DNA of 64,000 bases, from contig OX463849.1 of assembly GCA_949825065.1 (NCBI GenBank), forward strand, positions 35,979,199 to 36,043,198. Direction: 5' to 3'. This document shows positions 23,085 through 34,019 of this stretch, in pieces. Position numbers and translations under genes: made by a program. The first letter of the stretch is position 1; every line of letters begins with the position of its first letter. The notes beneath the pieces were generated by a model. The model was not told the origin of the DNA, made no database searches, and saw only the letters and a list, made by a program, of their open reading frames with translations. Source of the DNA: Odontocerum albicorne. Lineage: Eukaryota; Arthropoda; Insecta; Trichoptera; Odontoceridae.

Positions 23085-23400
23085 GCCCAAAACAGGGTTA
23101 TGGACGTCATTAGAGGAGAATATATTCAACACTGGACGAAAAACAGCTGAAAAAAAATCAAATGAAAGAGTGACGCTTATGTTGAAAACAAAAAGAAAGA
23201 TAAGCGATGGAGTGAGAGGTCTGTTATTAACACTGGATGAAAAACAGCTGATAAAAACAAAAACGAAGACAATGGATGCAGGCTTATTTTGAACAACAGG
23301 CGAAACACTGGAAAGAGATAGTTTTACTTCAACACTGGATGAAAAACGGATGACGAAAAAGAGAAGTAAAAGGGAGACCTCCTTTCATCATTGGACGAAA
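23085..23400. repeat. irregular repeat of AACACTGGATGAAAAACAGC-like units
   Basis: The phrase CAACACTGGACGAAAAACAG recurs in diverged form at about 23,128, 23,229 and 23,331, and again as ATTGGACGAAATAAATGGG near 23,391. Spacing is about 60-100 bp. A 91-codon ORF (23,017-23,292) runs through it, Lys/Thr-rich and unrecognised. Confidence 0.45.
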
Positions 23401-23426
23401 TAAATGGGATGCCTAAAGACACAGAC

Positions 23427-23876
23427 CAGGGGTGGGCATACATGAGGTCAACGAGAGCCACACTCTGGATTTTCATATATATAAAGAGCCACACCATAGT
23501 CACGTTCTCACGTAGTATTAAATACACTCATTCTAATTTATTACATATTCTACACAAATCTTAATTGCTATATAAAGTATAAAAATACACATATAAGAAA
23601 ATATAAAAATAGTGCAGAATACGGTTTGCGCACATAAAGAGGCAGGAGATTCGCGCGTACCCTACACATTGAAATCATAGCACAAACGTATACACCAATA
23701 CTTGCGTCTTTGACAGTTGCATTCATACATGCGCATCTTGTCACTTACAACATTTAGAAAGGAAAATCGCGAAAATACAAGCATAATGGGGAAAGAAAGT
23801 ATCCACGAGTATATTTTTACAAGAGACACTAGGAGCCGCACTTAACCTAACGAAGAGCCGCATTTGCCCACGTCTG
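23427..23876. mobile_element. hAT-type MITE, 450 bp
   Basis: The left end reads CAGGGGTGGGCATACATGAG and the right end is an imperfect inverted copy ending TTTGCCCACGTCTG. CAGGGGTGGGCAAA-type ends are typical of the hAT superfamily. The flanking octamers ACACAGAC (23,419-23,426) and ACATAGAC (23,877-23,884) match at 7 of 8 positions, the expected 8-bp hAT target duplication. Repeated AGAGCCGC/AGAGCCACA motifs lie just inside the ends. No transposase frame. Confidence 0.75.
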
Positions 23877-23954
23877 ACATAGACTATTCACGATGGACGG
23901 AAAGAGGTTTTAAGTCAATATAATCAGAATAAAATATTGACATACATATATATA

Positions 23955-24365
23955 TAAACGTCGTTTTCCTGTTGAGATAAACAGAGAAGAAAGAGCGCCT
24001 GACTTTTCTATCTTGACACATACATACTTCGCGTCTTCTAGATTCATACACCTTTTTATACAACTCTTACAATTTTCTGATGTTTTGCGTTTCGTTCTTT
24101 CCTTGTTTTTCCTCTACCACCCGTTTCACTCATATTTGCGCTATATATAATATTTATTTTGTTAGTCTTTCTTCATTTATTTTTCCTACATGCCCAAACC
24201 ATATCAGAGTGCTTTTCTTCGTCTTACTTAAGTCATTTATCCGTCATCACACAGTTCACACTAATTACTAATTATTTCAATACATTTTATGTTATATGCA
24301 GTCACTTCTTATATTCTTCTTGCAATGCTACATAATTTATTTGGCTCCTTTCAGTATTTTAACGT
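23955..24365 (-). mobile_element. RTE-like LINE fragment (family A), antisense
   Basis: Begins TTTCCTGTTGAGATAAACAG and carries the family A series: CTATCTTGACACATACATAC, a CGTCTTCTAGATTCATACAC block, then CCATATCAGAGTGCTTTTCT, ending TCCTTTCAGTATTTT. Only the 3' coding end and UTR, frames broken. Confidence 0.6.
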
Positions 24366-26242
24366 CGCTAAGGAAATTGGAGCTCGTAACGGTGACGTGT
24401 GAATTATCAAACAAAAAGCCGACGAAAACACTTTAAGCATGCACCTAAATTATGTAATAGTTGTTAAAACTATGTGTAATAGTTATTAAAATAACATCGG
24501 TGCTAGAATACGTCATGTTAAAACTTTGATTTTCGAAATATTTCTATGTTGTGAAAAGGCATGCATTAGAAACTTGAACCAGAAAGGCCAGAGAAAGATC
24601 ATTAAAAGGTTTTTTTCGAGATGTGATGCTGGATGTTTCATGGACGAAATAACAAACAAATGCTTCTATTTTGGAAGACTTTCAGAATTGTACACTTGTC
24701 GCATTCTTCGCTTATATTTCGCATAAGGAGGGCATGGAGAGACTTGTGGAGTGTAGACTGGAGCAAAGGTAGAATATCTATGTGCTAGAGTGACCAGGTA
24801 ATGGGCTTGCATTTGCCACAAGCCCTTTGGATAGCAGAATTCCAAGAGGACTAGATAAGCATTTGTGCAAACTGCAGCAGTTTCAGTGTGGGTCATGTTC
24901 CTCAGCATTGAGGTCACGACGAAGAAGAAAATAAAAACATCATTGGTAAATGTTACGTCAGATCTGAGAAAAAGAGAGGAGCAAAGTGGGTTAAGCAAAT
25001 TTCATGTGAATTACGTGTGAAAAGGTTATTTCTATAGAATGACCAGCGATTTCAAGGTAAAACTGTGGGAGTTTTACGTTTAATTACTATCTAAAGCTTA
25101 TACGTAAACAGTTGATATTATTCTTAAACAATGTTTCATTAAAAAAAATACGCCAAATCTATTAAATATTCCTTTGATTAAACTTCAGAATTTTTTTATT
25201 TTCTACAGAATAAGTATTAATTGAAACCTGTACTTTGAGAAGGTGCACGATCGACTCTATCTTTCAAGGATTACTGAAAGACTCTCGATAACATGCAGGT
25301 AAAGGATCCTTACATACTTTTGGAATGTTACCAGAAGTATTGACGAAACTCTTGAAATCTGGTGATTACCGGAGCAGGTGAGGGAATACGAGAAGGAGGA
25401 AGGTCTTCTACAAGATGAACTAATTAAATAAAGGAGTTAATATGATATTCATTAAACACTGCATTCAAAATGGCTCAGGGTCGGGCAAAATGAAGACAAA
25501 CGATGCACCAAGTTCCAGACATAGCATTAAGTACGCGATGAAGGAGAAATATAACGTTGAGTTACTCGTAATAAAGACCTCACCTAGCAAAACCATTAAG
25601 TTAATAATAACTAATATTTACTAGACTTTTGGTACAGAAATTGCTGCCTCCGTTTTTAGGCAGAAATTTTAAGTATTACGACATAATTATGCTGTAGAAT
25701 ACTAGCTCCCATGGCGCTGATTACAGGCATCTTTGATACCGTTTTTAAAGACTGTTTCCTCTGGTTAGTTCTCCTTTATCCATGTTAAGTCGTCCAGTAT
25801 TGGTGATTACTCATGTGAAAACATTTGTGCCAGCAGCACAAGACGACTTCTCATCTGTCAAGATACTCGGCCATTATGGATTTGTGTGAATTTTTCATAC
25901 GTCGATGCTGTTGCTTATGAGAATAATTGTTAATCATTCAGGTGCCATGGATTCATTGTCGGTGAGTTCTTTCCTGTTTTTGTTTCAGATTTTTTAAATA
26001 CGAATTCGCTCTTATTCAGACGTTTAATTAGTTGCCTTGATAAATTAATAATCGCTTTGGAATTACAAGTGTTACGTGACATAAGTATCTACTTGTAAGT
26101 GCCTATTGTTTTTAAAGTAATCCTGTCACATTTAGGAGTTTTATGAAATATACAATATATTAGTCAAATTCAAGCGCAAAATTGCACCAAATGTTCGTGG
26201 ATAGAGGTTTTCGATATTTTCGGTATCTTAGCAACTTCTCGT
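24366..26242. other. no recognised gene; one SINE-like tail
   Basis: A stretch near 24,880-24,935 (GTTCCTCAGCATTGAGGTCA, then CGACGAAGAAGAAAA) matches a similar block at 37,700-37,745 and looks like the tail of another short retroposon. ORFs up to 110 codons have no recognisable content. The rest is AT-rich without structure that I can see. Confidence 0.35.
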
Positions 26243-26291
26243 GCCGTAGAATCATAGTATAAATAGGCTATTTATACTATGATTCTACGGC
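26243..26291. repeat. perfect hairpin, 23-bp arms, 3-nt loop
   Basis: GCCGTAGAATCATAGTATAA and three more bases (26,243-26,265) pair exactly with 26,269-26,291 around GGC. A 3-nt loop makes this a near-cruciform palindrome. Confidence 0.85.
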
Positions 26292-26502
26292 ATAGTACCC
26301 ATAGGATGGTTGTCGTCGAAGAAAGAATACGAGAATTGAATTTTGAATACAAGAGAGCGAGAGAAGAATACTTGGATTCTCTCCGAAAGTAATTCGAAAT
26401 TTGAATCTCGGTGGGTCCGTGATAACTGAACGAATTTTAAATACCTAGTTAACAATTTTTGAACCGGTGTAAAAGGGGACGATGTTTAAATGATATATAT
26501 TA

Positions 26503-26550
26503 ACAAATTCTATATTTATGAATATATATTTTCATAAATGTAGAATTTGT
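26503..26550. repeat. hairpin, 19-bp arms
   Basis: ACAAATTCTATATTTATGA and TCATAAATGTAGAATTTGT (one mismatch) enclose 10 bp. Confidence 0.7.
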
Positions 26551-29330
26551 TTTACTTCCGTGAATATTTCACGGGTTGCAACTAGTACTGGTTATTCTTG
26601 AACAACGCCTTGCTTTGGTTGTTATCAGTGGTAATCGGCCTTACAGCTTAGACAAAATCTTCGAGTGCCGATCGCCATTACAGATTTTTTAAATCACATT
26701 TGACACACACATTCTGCACATTCTTTTGTTTGTGTCGCATTTTTTCCTTTTCGGTAGTAAAAAAGCATTAAACCGAAAGAAATGCTTATTTTGTTTCATC
26801 TTCAAAATAATGCCAACAAATCCGCTTAAGCAATTGGGTTAATAATTACCGCAAAATGCGCCAAATCTTTCCTAATGATATACATTCAACACGTTTGCAA
26901 TGAAGTTTGTTACGAAAATTTTGTGCTAACGATATCTATCAGAGAAATTCAAAACCCCTTTCAGAAAACATATTATGAATGATTTTATTTATTACAATCA
27001 ACACACGAAATTATTAATTTATTATTTAAAAATTCTCGTTCCATCCCAGATTTAACATGTTCGTTGCCATCAGTAGCGAAGTAACCTTATGGCTAAAATA
27101 TTTGTTAGCTATTAGTTGCTGTATTGGTGGGCTTTTTTATGTATATTTTGCAGAAGAAACGGATTTATAGAAAACGTTAACATTTAATAGTTAATGTACA
27201 CCTTCACTAAAGTAAATAGTGAATGCATACTATAGTGATATATAATATTTTTACATTCACTCGTCAAAGTGTACTTCAACTATACGTAATCATTGAATGT
27301 TCTAGCTAGACAATAAAGATCCATGCGCGACTGCGGCTTACTACATTCAGGTTATGTTTTCAAATTCATTGTACACGGCACAAGAGACGGCGTTTTGCAA
27401 CAACTTTTCACAAGGTCTCAATTTTTCTTTTACCTTAAAATATGAATCGCTGAACGTGAAGTTCTCCCAGACAAGATGATTAATTTAAGGACAATTGCAG
27501 CTGCCGAATCTTGTGGTACAGGACAAGGTTTTTTAAGTATTTTTTTGCACTTTAAAATACGAGACTTTAAATTTTAAACGCAAAAAGAATCGCGATTAAT
27601 CACGTCAAAATTTCATAACCTTTGACTGGTTGCAATAAAGAAAATCGTTAATTATAAGGGATTTTTATAGTTTTATTTTAAATATTACCCAACCCCAGTT
27701 AGCAAATACTAGATACAAATAATAAAAGGAAATTTTCTGTAGCATCGTTTAGTTATTATCAAACTCTCCTCAAAGGCGCTCCAGCTCGGGATTCGAACCA
27801 ACTATTATTGAAATATTAAAAAATATTGCAAAATAAACATATAAGTTGAGTGTTAGGATATGAAGGTGGTAGCTAGATAGAGTATACAATAATTTATTCA
27901 TATTTTTTTATTATTTTATAACGAAAGATTTCTCTCACATCTATTAATTAATTTAGTTGTGTACATTCACTAGTAATAGGTAACGTTTACAATATTATAC
28001 AGCTAATGAAAATATAAAATTAATATTTATTAAAATAAAAAACATGATCGGTCATGTGTAATCAATTTTACTGGCTATACCGGACAGGGTACAAAGAACT
28101 GTATATAGGTATGTTGGTTGCTGCGCAATGCTCGGAGAATTCAGGCCAATTCCAAAAGGCGTAGATCGATAAGAGAAGGTATCGATGGTGAAGAGATTCC
28201 TCTTATGGCAAGTTGTAGTGGGTCTCAAGTAAAACTCAGTAGAGTGTACTGAGAATATATTCAAAAATTGAAATAGACCCCTCTTATGAACGGTCGGTCG
28301 GTCGTAAGCGCTCACACCTCGCTAAATGCAACAACTTTCGGGAGTTTTGCCCATTGCTTAAACCGACCGGTCTGCGATCTAGTCACGACGCCCGTCCATA
28401 AGTCCACATTTCCACTGCGGTTGCGATAACGAATGGACCCAAAGAAAGATAAACTTTTTACACAAAAGTCAAAAATATCAAGAGTTTACATACAACATCA
28501 AGGAAATACCAAATATAACAAGATTTACATACTCGTATCAATATGAACAAGAATTTACAAAACAAATATCCAAGAAATATATAATAAATCTACACATATT
28601 AATCAGGGTGACGCATACGTCCAATACACTGGCGATGGCCGATAAATACATTAACATATCTTTAGTAATGTTTAAAAAAATAGACCAAAGAAAAAAAAAA
28701 TTATCACACACAACGCGAGTTTATACTCGTAAGTTCAAAATCATACGAACAAATACAGTAATCACATTTCGTCATGAATTGTTATGTCACTAGCTGAAGT
28801 CACTTCCTGGTGTGACCAGGGCCTTGCCGAAACTACACTGGTTTTCATACAAGGTACAGTATCTCACCACGCTATATCGTGTGGATGACCACTAGCTTAC
28901 GCCTTACTTTTCGCGATAAAATAATTTATACGTAGCAGAACCATAAGACTCCAAACATTCACCGTGAATCCATCTCATTGCAAGTAATTAATTTAAAATA
29001 TAAATTATTATGGTTCACGTTTCTAAAGAAAGATTGCCATACGATATGATAATTATTATCACATCCATCTTATCTCGTTTCGTGTTATACGGAATTTTAA
29101 AGATATGCTTTTTTTTGCCCATTTGAATGATTGCTCCGAGCAGAATGATCAACATTACGTATACATTTCACAACCCAGATACCGCTGTGCCGGGTGCTAT
29201 TGCATAATACGAAGTTTTTTTTCCGCTTCGGCAACCGAACGGAACTATGTTGTTCTCAATATTCTGACAGAACTTGTAACAAGATATCTGTCATGAAATT
29301 ATGCTAATAAATTAAAAACTTGAAATAAGG
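26551..29330. other. long stretch without recognised gene
   Basis: A GC-richer island lies at 28,075-28,440 with an 87-codon minus-strand ORF (28,052-28,315, TTTCHKRNLFTIDTFSYRST); it may be a LINE remnant but I could not align it convincingly. A tRNA B-box-like GGTTCGAATCC occurs on the minus strand near 27,785, possibly a SINE scrap. Nothing else is supportable. Confidence 0.35.
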
Positions 29331-29627
29331 TGAAGATGAATTTAATGAGGTGGTTTGGGAATGAAGAAAAGATAATAAAACAAATTATACAGTGCAAATG
29401 TGAGTGGCGTGAGAAGGGGAGAAGAATTCATTTATTCATTTGGTGTTGAATGTAGATTAATACATGGTATTGCGGCATTATATTCCGAAAGTAAAGTATG
29501 TTATTACAAAAGGAGTAAAGCAAGGATGTGTTATGTGAACCTGGTTATATAATATTTATTTAAATTCAGTTTGAAGGAACTACAGAGGTCCATTGATGGC
29601 ACAAAAATGTCGAATAAGAATTATTAT

Positions 29628-29832
29628 GATGACCTCCGTGGCCTAGTTGGTAAGATGCCTGTCCCTAGCCCGGAGGTTGCGGGTCAAATCCCGCTGGAAT
29701 CCAGTTCCATTATGGTTTCACTTAAGGCATCTTTAACATATTTCTGGTGTGTTGGAAGATATTGCCACATTATTAATAAGGCCACCAGATTGTATTGTAT
29801 ACTATGAAAGTGTAATACAATACAATACGATA
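29628..29832 (+). repeat. tRNA-derived SINE, best-preserved copy
   Basis: The head folds as a tRNA-like sequence with A box GTGGCCTAGTTGGTAAGATG (29,639-29,658) and B box GGTTGCGGGTCAAATCCCG (about 29,683). The body has GGTTTCACTTAAGGCATCTT. The tail reads TGGAAGATATTGCCACATTA and ends GTAATACAATACAATACG. It interrupts the family A LINE between its QGC and YAND motifs. Confidence 0.75.
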
Positions 29833-30135
29833 TACGAATTGCTGTATGCTAATGATATTGTAGTGCTAGCAGAGAATGAGAATGAATTACAGGGGTTGAC
29901 AAGTAAATGGTATAAGGAGATGTAAAGAAAAATATTTGAGAATGAATGTTGTGAAATACAAAGTTATAGTGATAGAAAACTGTGAAACGAAAAGTAAATG
30001 CGATGTATGGGTAAGCAATGAAATATTAGATCAAATTGAGGAAATCTGCTTTTCAGGTAATATTCTCTAAAAAATTAAAAAGTTACAAGGGGTATCTAAC
30101 AAAGTTAACAATAGTCTATGGGGCACTAAAACATA

Positions 30136-30520
30136 TCGTCGTCATACAAGAGAAAGTGACCAAGTGCATTTTTCGCGAAAACGTGATTAATGACTATCTG
30201 ACACCTTACTAACATAATGGTAGCCTGGAAGAAATAACGCAGCAAGAATTTGGAAGAATAATAATAATATCTTGACTTGTTTAAAATGACCATCTGCATT
30301 GATGTTTATTTTTTTACAAGCAAAATTGTATGAAAATTTTCAAAAATATTATTTCTTTATTTTGAAAGCAATGAACATTTCTATACACCCAAAAAAAATC
30401 ACAAATGTGAATACGTTTATTTAAGAAAAAAATTTAAAACAAAAGTGTAAAAATGGTTAAATGGCTCTCCTGAACATTTTGCATTTTGTTAGTTGGTCAC
30501 TTTCTCTTGTATGACGACGA
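30136..30520. mobile_element. TA-flanked MITE with 29-bp inverted ends
   Basis: 385 bp bounded by TCGTCGTCATACAAGAGAAA (continuing GTGACCAA) and its exact inverted copy, with TA on each side (30,134-30,135 and 30,521-30,522). TA duplication and long perfect ends suggest a Tc1/mariner-superfamily MITE. No ORF. It splits the family A LINE between its KVNNS and VPTLMY regions. Confidence 0.8.
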
Positions 30521-31099
30521 TATATACTTGAACCGGACAGTTAAAATCTGTTGCGATGATAGTTTATAACAGTATTTTAGTACCAACTTTGATGTATGTA
30601 AATGAAACGTGGATGTGGAAAGATGTTAAAAAAGTCGAAAAAATGCTGTAAAAATGTGTGCACAGAGAACAATACATGGGTTAACAATGTATGACAGAAT
30701 CTGGAATTAAGTGATTAGGAATGAATTTGAACATAAGGCGTGCACATGATGTATTTATTAAGATAAAGAAATGCACTCTGAGATAATTTGGGCATGTAGA
30801 ACGAATTAATGAAAAAAAACTAACAAAACAAATATGTAATACAAATATGGGTGAAAGGCGTGGTAGAACAAGACCAAGGAAAGTATGGTTGAATCGATTG
30901 AATGATATGTTGAAGGGAGGAAATGTTAATAGTCAGATAAATCGTAGTAGTGGTATCAGAATGTATATGGATGCAGAAGAGGTCAAAAGAAGTGTGTCGC
31001 GATAAGAAATTCTGAAGCTTAGTTGTTTCTGTCTAGACCAATAGGAAAACGGTATGATTGTACGTATGTATGTAATTTAAAACTTTTAACATATCTCAT

Positions 31100-31995
31100 T
31101 TTAAAATGTGTTAAATAGTAAGGATGGGTCGAATAATGGAAAACATTTTTAATATAATAGGTGTGAGAGGAATAAAAAGATTATCGAATCGTTTTGTGTT
31201 AAGAAAGGTGTCAAGCAAGAATGTATGATGTCTCCGATGTTCTTCAATATTTATATTGACTTTTATGTGAACGAGGGAAGAGTGAAACGGAAATCTCATA
31301 ATGGTTGTTGTTTACGGACTATATGGTTATACTCGTAGTGGCGGAAAATGAAAATGCTATTTGAAACAATTTATGCAAAGTGTTATATCTGGGAAACATG
31401 TTTTCGACAGATGGTGAGAGAAATATATTAAAAGGCGTNNNNNNNNNNNNNNNNNNNNNNNNNNNNNNNNNNNNNNNNNNNNNNNNNNNNNNNNNNNNNN
31501 NNNNNNNNNNNNNNNNNNNNNNNNNNNNNNNNNNNNNNNNNNNNNNNNNNNNNNNNNNNNNNNNNNNNNNNNNNNNNNNNNNNNNNNNNNNNNNNNNNNN
31601 NNNNNNNNNNNNNNNNNNNNNNNNNNNNNNNNNNNNNNGAAACATGTTTTCGACAGATGGTGAGATAAATATATTAAAAGGCGTGTTGCTGAATTGCTTT
31701 GACTTGACCACACGATGGGCGTGGTACGTAATAACATACGCTCTAACTTCTTCGGGCTGAAATCTATTATATCTTAGTGGTATGGGGAAGAGGTTGACCC
31801 AGGGAAGAATGGAAAGAAATAGTTGTATAAATTTTACCTGAGAGAAATGTTAGAAGCATAACACACAAAAAAATATGTGGTTGAGGATGTACAGATGTGG
31901 ACGAGGCAAAGGCTTTGTGTGTGGAAAAAATGGTGTTGCGATCTTTCTTCTATGCTTACTTCACAGAATCATGCTGTAATGGTATGTATGCATGT
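31100..31995 (+). pseudogene. RTE-like LINE (family A), sense, with assembly gap
   Basis: The plus strand reads GVKQECMMSPMFFNIYIDFY (31,205-31,264, the QGCxxSPxLFNIY block with G to E), then VAENENA, then YLGNMFSTDGE before the gap and again after it, continuing NILKGVLLNCF. The 3' part runs to a GGTATGTATGCATG end at about 31,990. Frames are broken. Confidence 0.65.
31439..31638. other. assembly gap of exactly 200 N
   Basis: 200 N. The 46 bases left of the gap (GAAACATGTTTTCGACAGAT onward) recur right of it with one difference, so the two contig ends probably overlap. Confidence 0.95.
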
Positions 31996-32382
31996 AAAAA
32001 ATAAATGATATAGTTTAAGTATTAGAAGGTTCGTGGCTTCGGTCATTACATTCGGTACTTCCCCGCATTCTTGTAATTAAGATTACAGTATCAATAAAAA
32101 TGTGGGTGGTATTTCCTGTCCAGTATACTCGTACCAATATTGCCGAAGCAATGTCCATGCCGCATGCCGAACGCAATGAGGATTGCCACATCCAAGAGTT
32201 CCGTAACGATGCACCTGTGCGGTTCTCTCAACCAGTCGTAACACACGTCCGTCTCACGGTATCGACCGTTCGTTGCATTTAACTGCAATGAACGGTCATT
32301 GTTCCGAAGGCAGTTATTCCCAAACATTGATAAATACAACACTTTAATAGTGCTATTGCATAACAAAATATATTATTTTGTT
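31996..32382. other. GC-richer segment, possibly mobile-element coding remnant
   Basis: 32,100-32,290 is GC-richer than its surroundings, with open frames on both strands (91 codons minus, 60 plus). I could not match either to a family. A hairpin, GACCGTTCGTTGCA against TGCAATGAACGGTC, lies at 32,259-32,292. Confidence 0.3.
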
Positions 32383-32460
32383 TTTAAATCTAGATTGCCA
32401 CATGCCAATAAACCGCCAGGCTGTACTCAATACAATGAAAGTGTAATACAAAACTAAGCT
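32383..32460 (+). repeat. tRNA-derived SINE, tail only
   Basis: AGATTGCCACATGCCAATAA followed by CCGCCAGGCTGTACTCAATA and GTGTAATACAAAAC matches the SINE tails at 21,000 and 29,770. 5'-truncated. Confidence 0.6.
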
Positions 32461-32646
32461 TCCGGTCCAATGATACGAAAAAAAATATAGAATGAAATAA
32501 AAAAAAAATATAGCCACCTTTTGGTACAATGTTTTTTTTTTAAACACGAGTATTTTTTTCTGAATAAACTGAATAAATATTCTGATGATGTGTTGTTTTC
32601 AATACAGTGTACTCGTAACACTGCTGAAATTATTTCTTCGTCACTT

Positions 32647-32910
32647 TTATTTTTTTCCCCGCAAATCGGATTTCGGTTTTGAAAAAAAAATAATCCCTAG
32701 GGGCAAGTTGGGACTATAGAGTGGGTAATTAAATTTTTGGAAACCACAGTGTTGAATTTTTACAGCAGCTTTTGCAGCAACAGAAATGTGCACTGGCGCA
32801 TTGTCGTGCAATAATCTCACACCTCGAGAAAGCTTTCCTTGGCGTTTGCACCCTTTAATTTGTATATTATGGTAGAAAGTTAGAATTTGTATTTCGATGC
32901 CTTCCAACAA
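32647..32910 (-). pseudogene. mariner transposase fragment, catalytic region
   Basis: The minus-strand frame contains VRLLHDNAPVHISVAAKAAV, then FQKFNYPLYSPNLP and LRGKK. This is the second-Asp motif (LLHDNAPxH) and the decayed YSPDLAP motif of a mariner-type transposase; the third catalytic Asp region has lost its DY (LGIIFF). Spacing between the motifs is longer than in the 12.1 kb copy, suggesting a DD41D-like lineage (inference). No ends found. Confidence 0.55.
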
Positions 32911-33060
32911 GCGAAATACAAACTCTTATTAATTAATTTGTCGTGTCGCGTCTGGATTATAAAATAACTATGTATTATAGTTTGCCTGATTCACAAATAT
33001 TTAGACTCCAGTCTATTTTCAATCCAGCTGCTGGGTTGATATACATATATGGTATACTTG

Positions 33061-33609
33061 AGAAAATGTAGGATGGTCGCTGTGACATTTGAAATGTCAT
33101 GTCTCAAAGGGATGGGGTAAAATCGTTTTTTTTTACAAATCGAATCGTTTTTTATAAATCGAAAAATTGTTTTTCTCTAAACTGACGTTTTAATTCCTAA
33201 TTTCATTATACTAACTTTCTAATGCATTGTATGATTTGTATATATCTTTAAATAGGCTAAGATCCACTATGAATTAATACTAATTAAAAACATTTAATTT
33301 TAGGCATAAAAAATCGAAAAAACAATTATCGTATACCCCATCCCTAGCCAATACAGACTAACGTAGTGACTTTTGACAAACGTCACCAAATATTATTTGA
33401 TTTTAACAAACTGCCACATTTTTGCTAATTTGTAACAAGATGTATTAATTTGTCATTATTGTTAGTTTTATGTAACCTAAATAACTTGCTATTTATTAGA
33501 ATCAAGGCTTATATTAAAGTTGATAAAATAATTAAAATTATTGAACATCGTTACAAGGTTGTATTGGGGCAAATTTGTGAACTGTCACAGGAACCATGCT
33601 ACATTTTCT
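33061..33609. mobile_element. MITE (copy B) with nested second element
   Basis: The ends AGAAAATGTAGGATGGTCGC...CTGTGACA and the inverted TGTCACAGGAACCATGCTAC...ATTTTCT form imperfect inverted repeats. The right half (33,455-33,600, containing CTTGCTATTTATTAGAAT and GGTTGTATTGGGGCAAATTT) is closely matched by the MITE at 38,068-38,290. An unrelated TIR element at 33,108-33,345 lies inside the left half. Confidence 0.55.
33108..33345. mobile_element. nested TIR element, AGGGATGGGGTA ends
   Basis: AGGGATGGGGTA at 33,108 and its exact inverse TACCCCATCCCT at 33,334-33,345 bound about 238 bp rich in AAAATCG/CGATTTT motifs. CAGGGATGGG-like ends suggest a hAT-type MITE, but I found no 8-bp duplication, so the family is open. 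Confidence 0.45.
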
Positions 33610-34019
33610 CTAGTATAGTCATAAATATTGCTATATTGGTCCGCATCTAAAAAGTCTGGATTATGTGTCGGGAATGGATTGATTTCAAACTTTATCTCTT
33701 TATATTCAAGTCCCTTAATGGGATATCTCCATTAGATCTTTCGAATCCTTTTTATTTTTTTTTCGAAAAACAAGTTTTAGTCAATTTGTGCAATATGATT
33801 ATTATTTTACCACAATTCCATTTTCGTTAAAAAAAAGCGTATGCTCATAAAGTTACGGTAACAATTATCTCAAGTCGTGATTAGGTCACGATTATGTAGA
33901 ATAATTATTGCGGTAAGGAAATTATGACGCTGTAAATCCAATTTGTAAATTATGTTGGAATTTTTCCACTTTTTGTTGTTGTTGTGAGTTTGGTAATCAA
34001 CTGATGCTTTACACTAAAA
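33610..34019. other. AT-rich stretch, no feature seen
   Basis: No supportable feature. Confidence 0.4.

Larger units (their letters stand above)
29335..31080 (+). pseudogene. RTE-like LINE (family A), sense copy, interrupted twice
   Basis: The best sense copy of family A. In order on the plus strand: a KGVKQGCVM-like block at about 29,505-29,535 (the QGC..SP region of reverse transcriptases); YANDIVVLAENENELQ at 29,845-29,895 (catalytic YADD changed to YAND); VPTLMYVNETWMW at about 30,580-30,620; RTIHGLTMYDRIW; an IIWACRTN-like piece standing for RWFGHVER; RTRPRKVWLNRLNDML near 30,865; and a 3' end with GTACGTATGTATG at 31,060. A SINE (29,628) and a MITE (30,136) are nested in it. Stops and frameshifts abound, so it is dead. 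Confidence 0.75.

Noticed and set aside
29632..29705. A tRNA gene
   Set aside because: A and B boxes are present, but the sequence continues into a SINE body and tail repeated elsewhere, and the acceptor stem does not close.
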